From NCBI GenBank assembly GCA_002901265.1, contig PPHI01000008.1:46505-110504 (forward strand): a stretch of 64,000 bases of DNA, given 5' to 3'. Shown in pieces: positions 63,889 to 64,000 of this stretch. How positions within the stretch are numbered: position 1 is the stretch's first letter; every line of letters starts with the position of its first letter. This DNA is from Rhodopirellula baltica. GTDB lineage: Bacteria > Planctomycetota > Planctomycetia > Pirellulales > Pirellulaceae. Both the position numbers and the translations under genes were made by a program. The notes under the pieces were generated by a model. That model searched no databases. It had not been told where the DNA came from and was given only the letters and a program-made list of their open reading frames with translations.

Positions 63889-64000
63889 TCAGTTCGGCTG
63901 GCGAATCCAGTGCTTGGTCCGTGCCGCTTCCGGATCGGCCGACAGGTCGCCAGCGGGCAGCGATTGCAAGACGGATTGTCCGGCAGGACGCGCGGCGGAT
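63889..64000 (-). CDS. Partial C-terminus of an unidentified protein
   Basis: The reverse strand is open from the right edge to a TGA at 63889-63891. The 36 residues seen end EAARTKHWIRQPN, and codon use resembles the neighbours. The gene's N-terminus is beyond the window. It would be cotranscribed with lpxK, about 115 bp upstream of it. No family can be assigned from this fragment. Confidence 0.35.
   Translation of the reverse strand, partial: SAARPAGQSVLQSLPAGDLSADPEAARTKHWIRQPN

Overview
The window looks like a stretch of a Planctomycetes chromosome, probably Pirellulaceae (Rhodopirellula-like). The main evidence is four multidomain proteins with Pirellula/Verrucomicrobium-type haem or 'membrane-bound dehydrogenase' domains, two planctomycete cytochrome proteins of the DUF1549/DUF1553 type, a DUF1501 Tat-exported protein, a dockerin-bearing giant surface protein with the short FETLGQRRVLA-type N-terminal motif, and lipid A genes. 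No rRNA, tRNA, CRISPR array, insertion sequence or phage gene was recognised. Taxonomy and most family names rest on recognition from the sequence alone; no search was run.

Layout. 1-6.6 kb: an N-terminal fragment of a membrane sensor, an RNase HII-like protein, two arrestin-like membrane/soluble reading frames, a free-standing RNA polymerase alpha-CTD protein, a NarL-type response regulator with a clear terminator, a 0.9 kb gene-poor gap, and a DUF218 membrane protein. 7-22 kb: a giant SGNH/propeller/cytochrome/discoidin protein; a compact minus-strand operon (FAD/Fe-S oxidoreductase, moaD, moaE, cysteine desulfurase); a ThuA/NPCBM/propeller protein followed by its separate cytochrome partner; and a small c-type cytochrome. 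22-27 kb: a zinc-ribbon protein and DUF4430 lipoprotein, a PAS-LuxR regulator, an isochorismatase-ThuA fusion and a frameshifted hypothetical. 27-36 kb: a CheB-CheR-PAS-kinase-receiver fusion coupled to a small PAS/CxxC protein, a PSCyt1-DUF1549-DUF1553 protein and another frameshifted hypothetical. 36-44 kb: an RND efflux operon (outer membrane factor, adaptor, pump) and aroA. 44-54 kb: a DUF1549/DUF1553-DUF1501 pair, a two-BON-domain protein broken by a frameshift, a lone trpA, a glucose-6-phosphate isomerase-like pseudoenzyme and a Gly/Ser/Pro-rich exported protein. 54-64 kb: the dockerin surface protein, a frameshifted HEAT/TPR-like protein, an oversized signal peptidase I, lptB and lpxK.

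How genes work together. Overlapping starts and stops (ATGA, TAATG) tie moaD-moaE-desulfurase, the efflux adaptor-pump, and DUF1549-DUF1501 into translationally coupled units. The propeller/cytochrome proteins, DUF1549/DUF1501 proteins and small cytochrome are presumably exported and used in periplasmic oxidation of polysaccharide-derived substrates, a role inferred from family context only. lptB and lpxK belong to lipid A/LPS assembly.

Two window-wide patterns stand out. First, four genes clearly, and a fifth possibly, are broken by a frameshift that adding one base would repair, mostly where a doubled base appears as a single one; this is either an assembly error signature or recent decay. 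Second, a degenerate palindromic element recurs three times, always between convergent gene ends.
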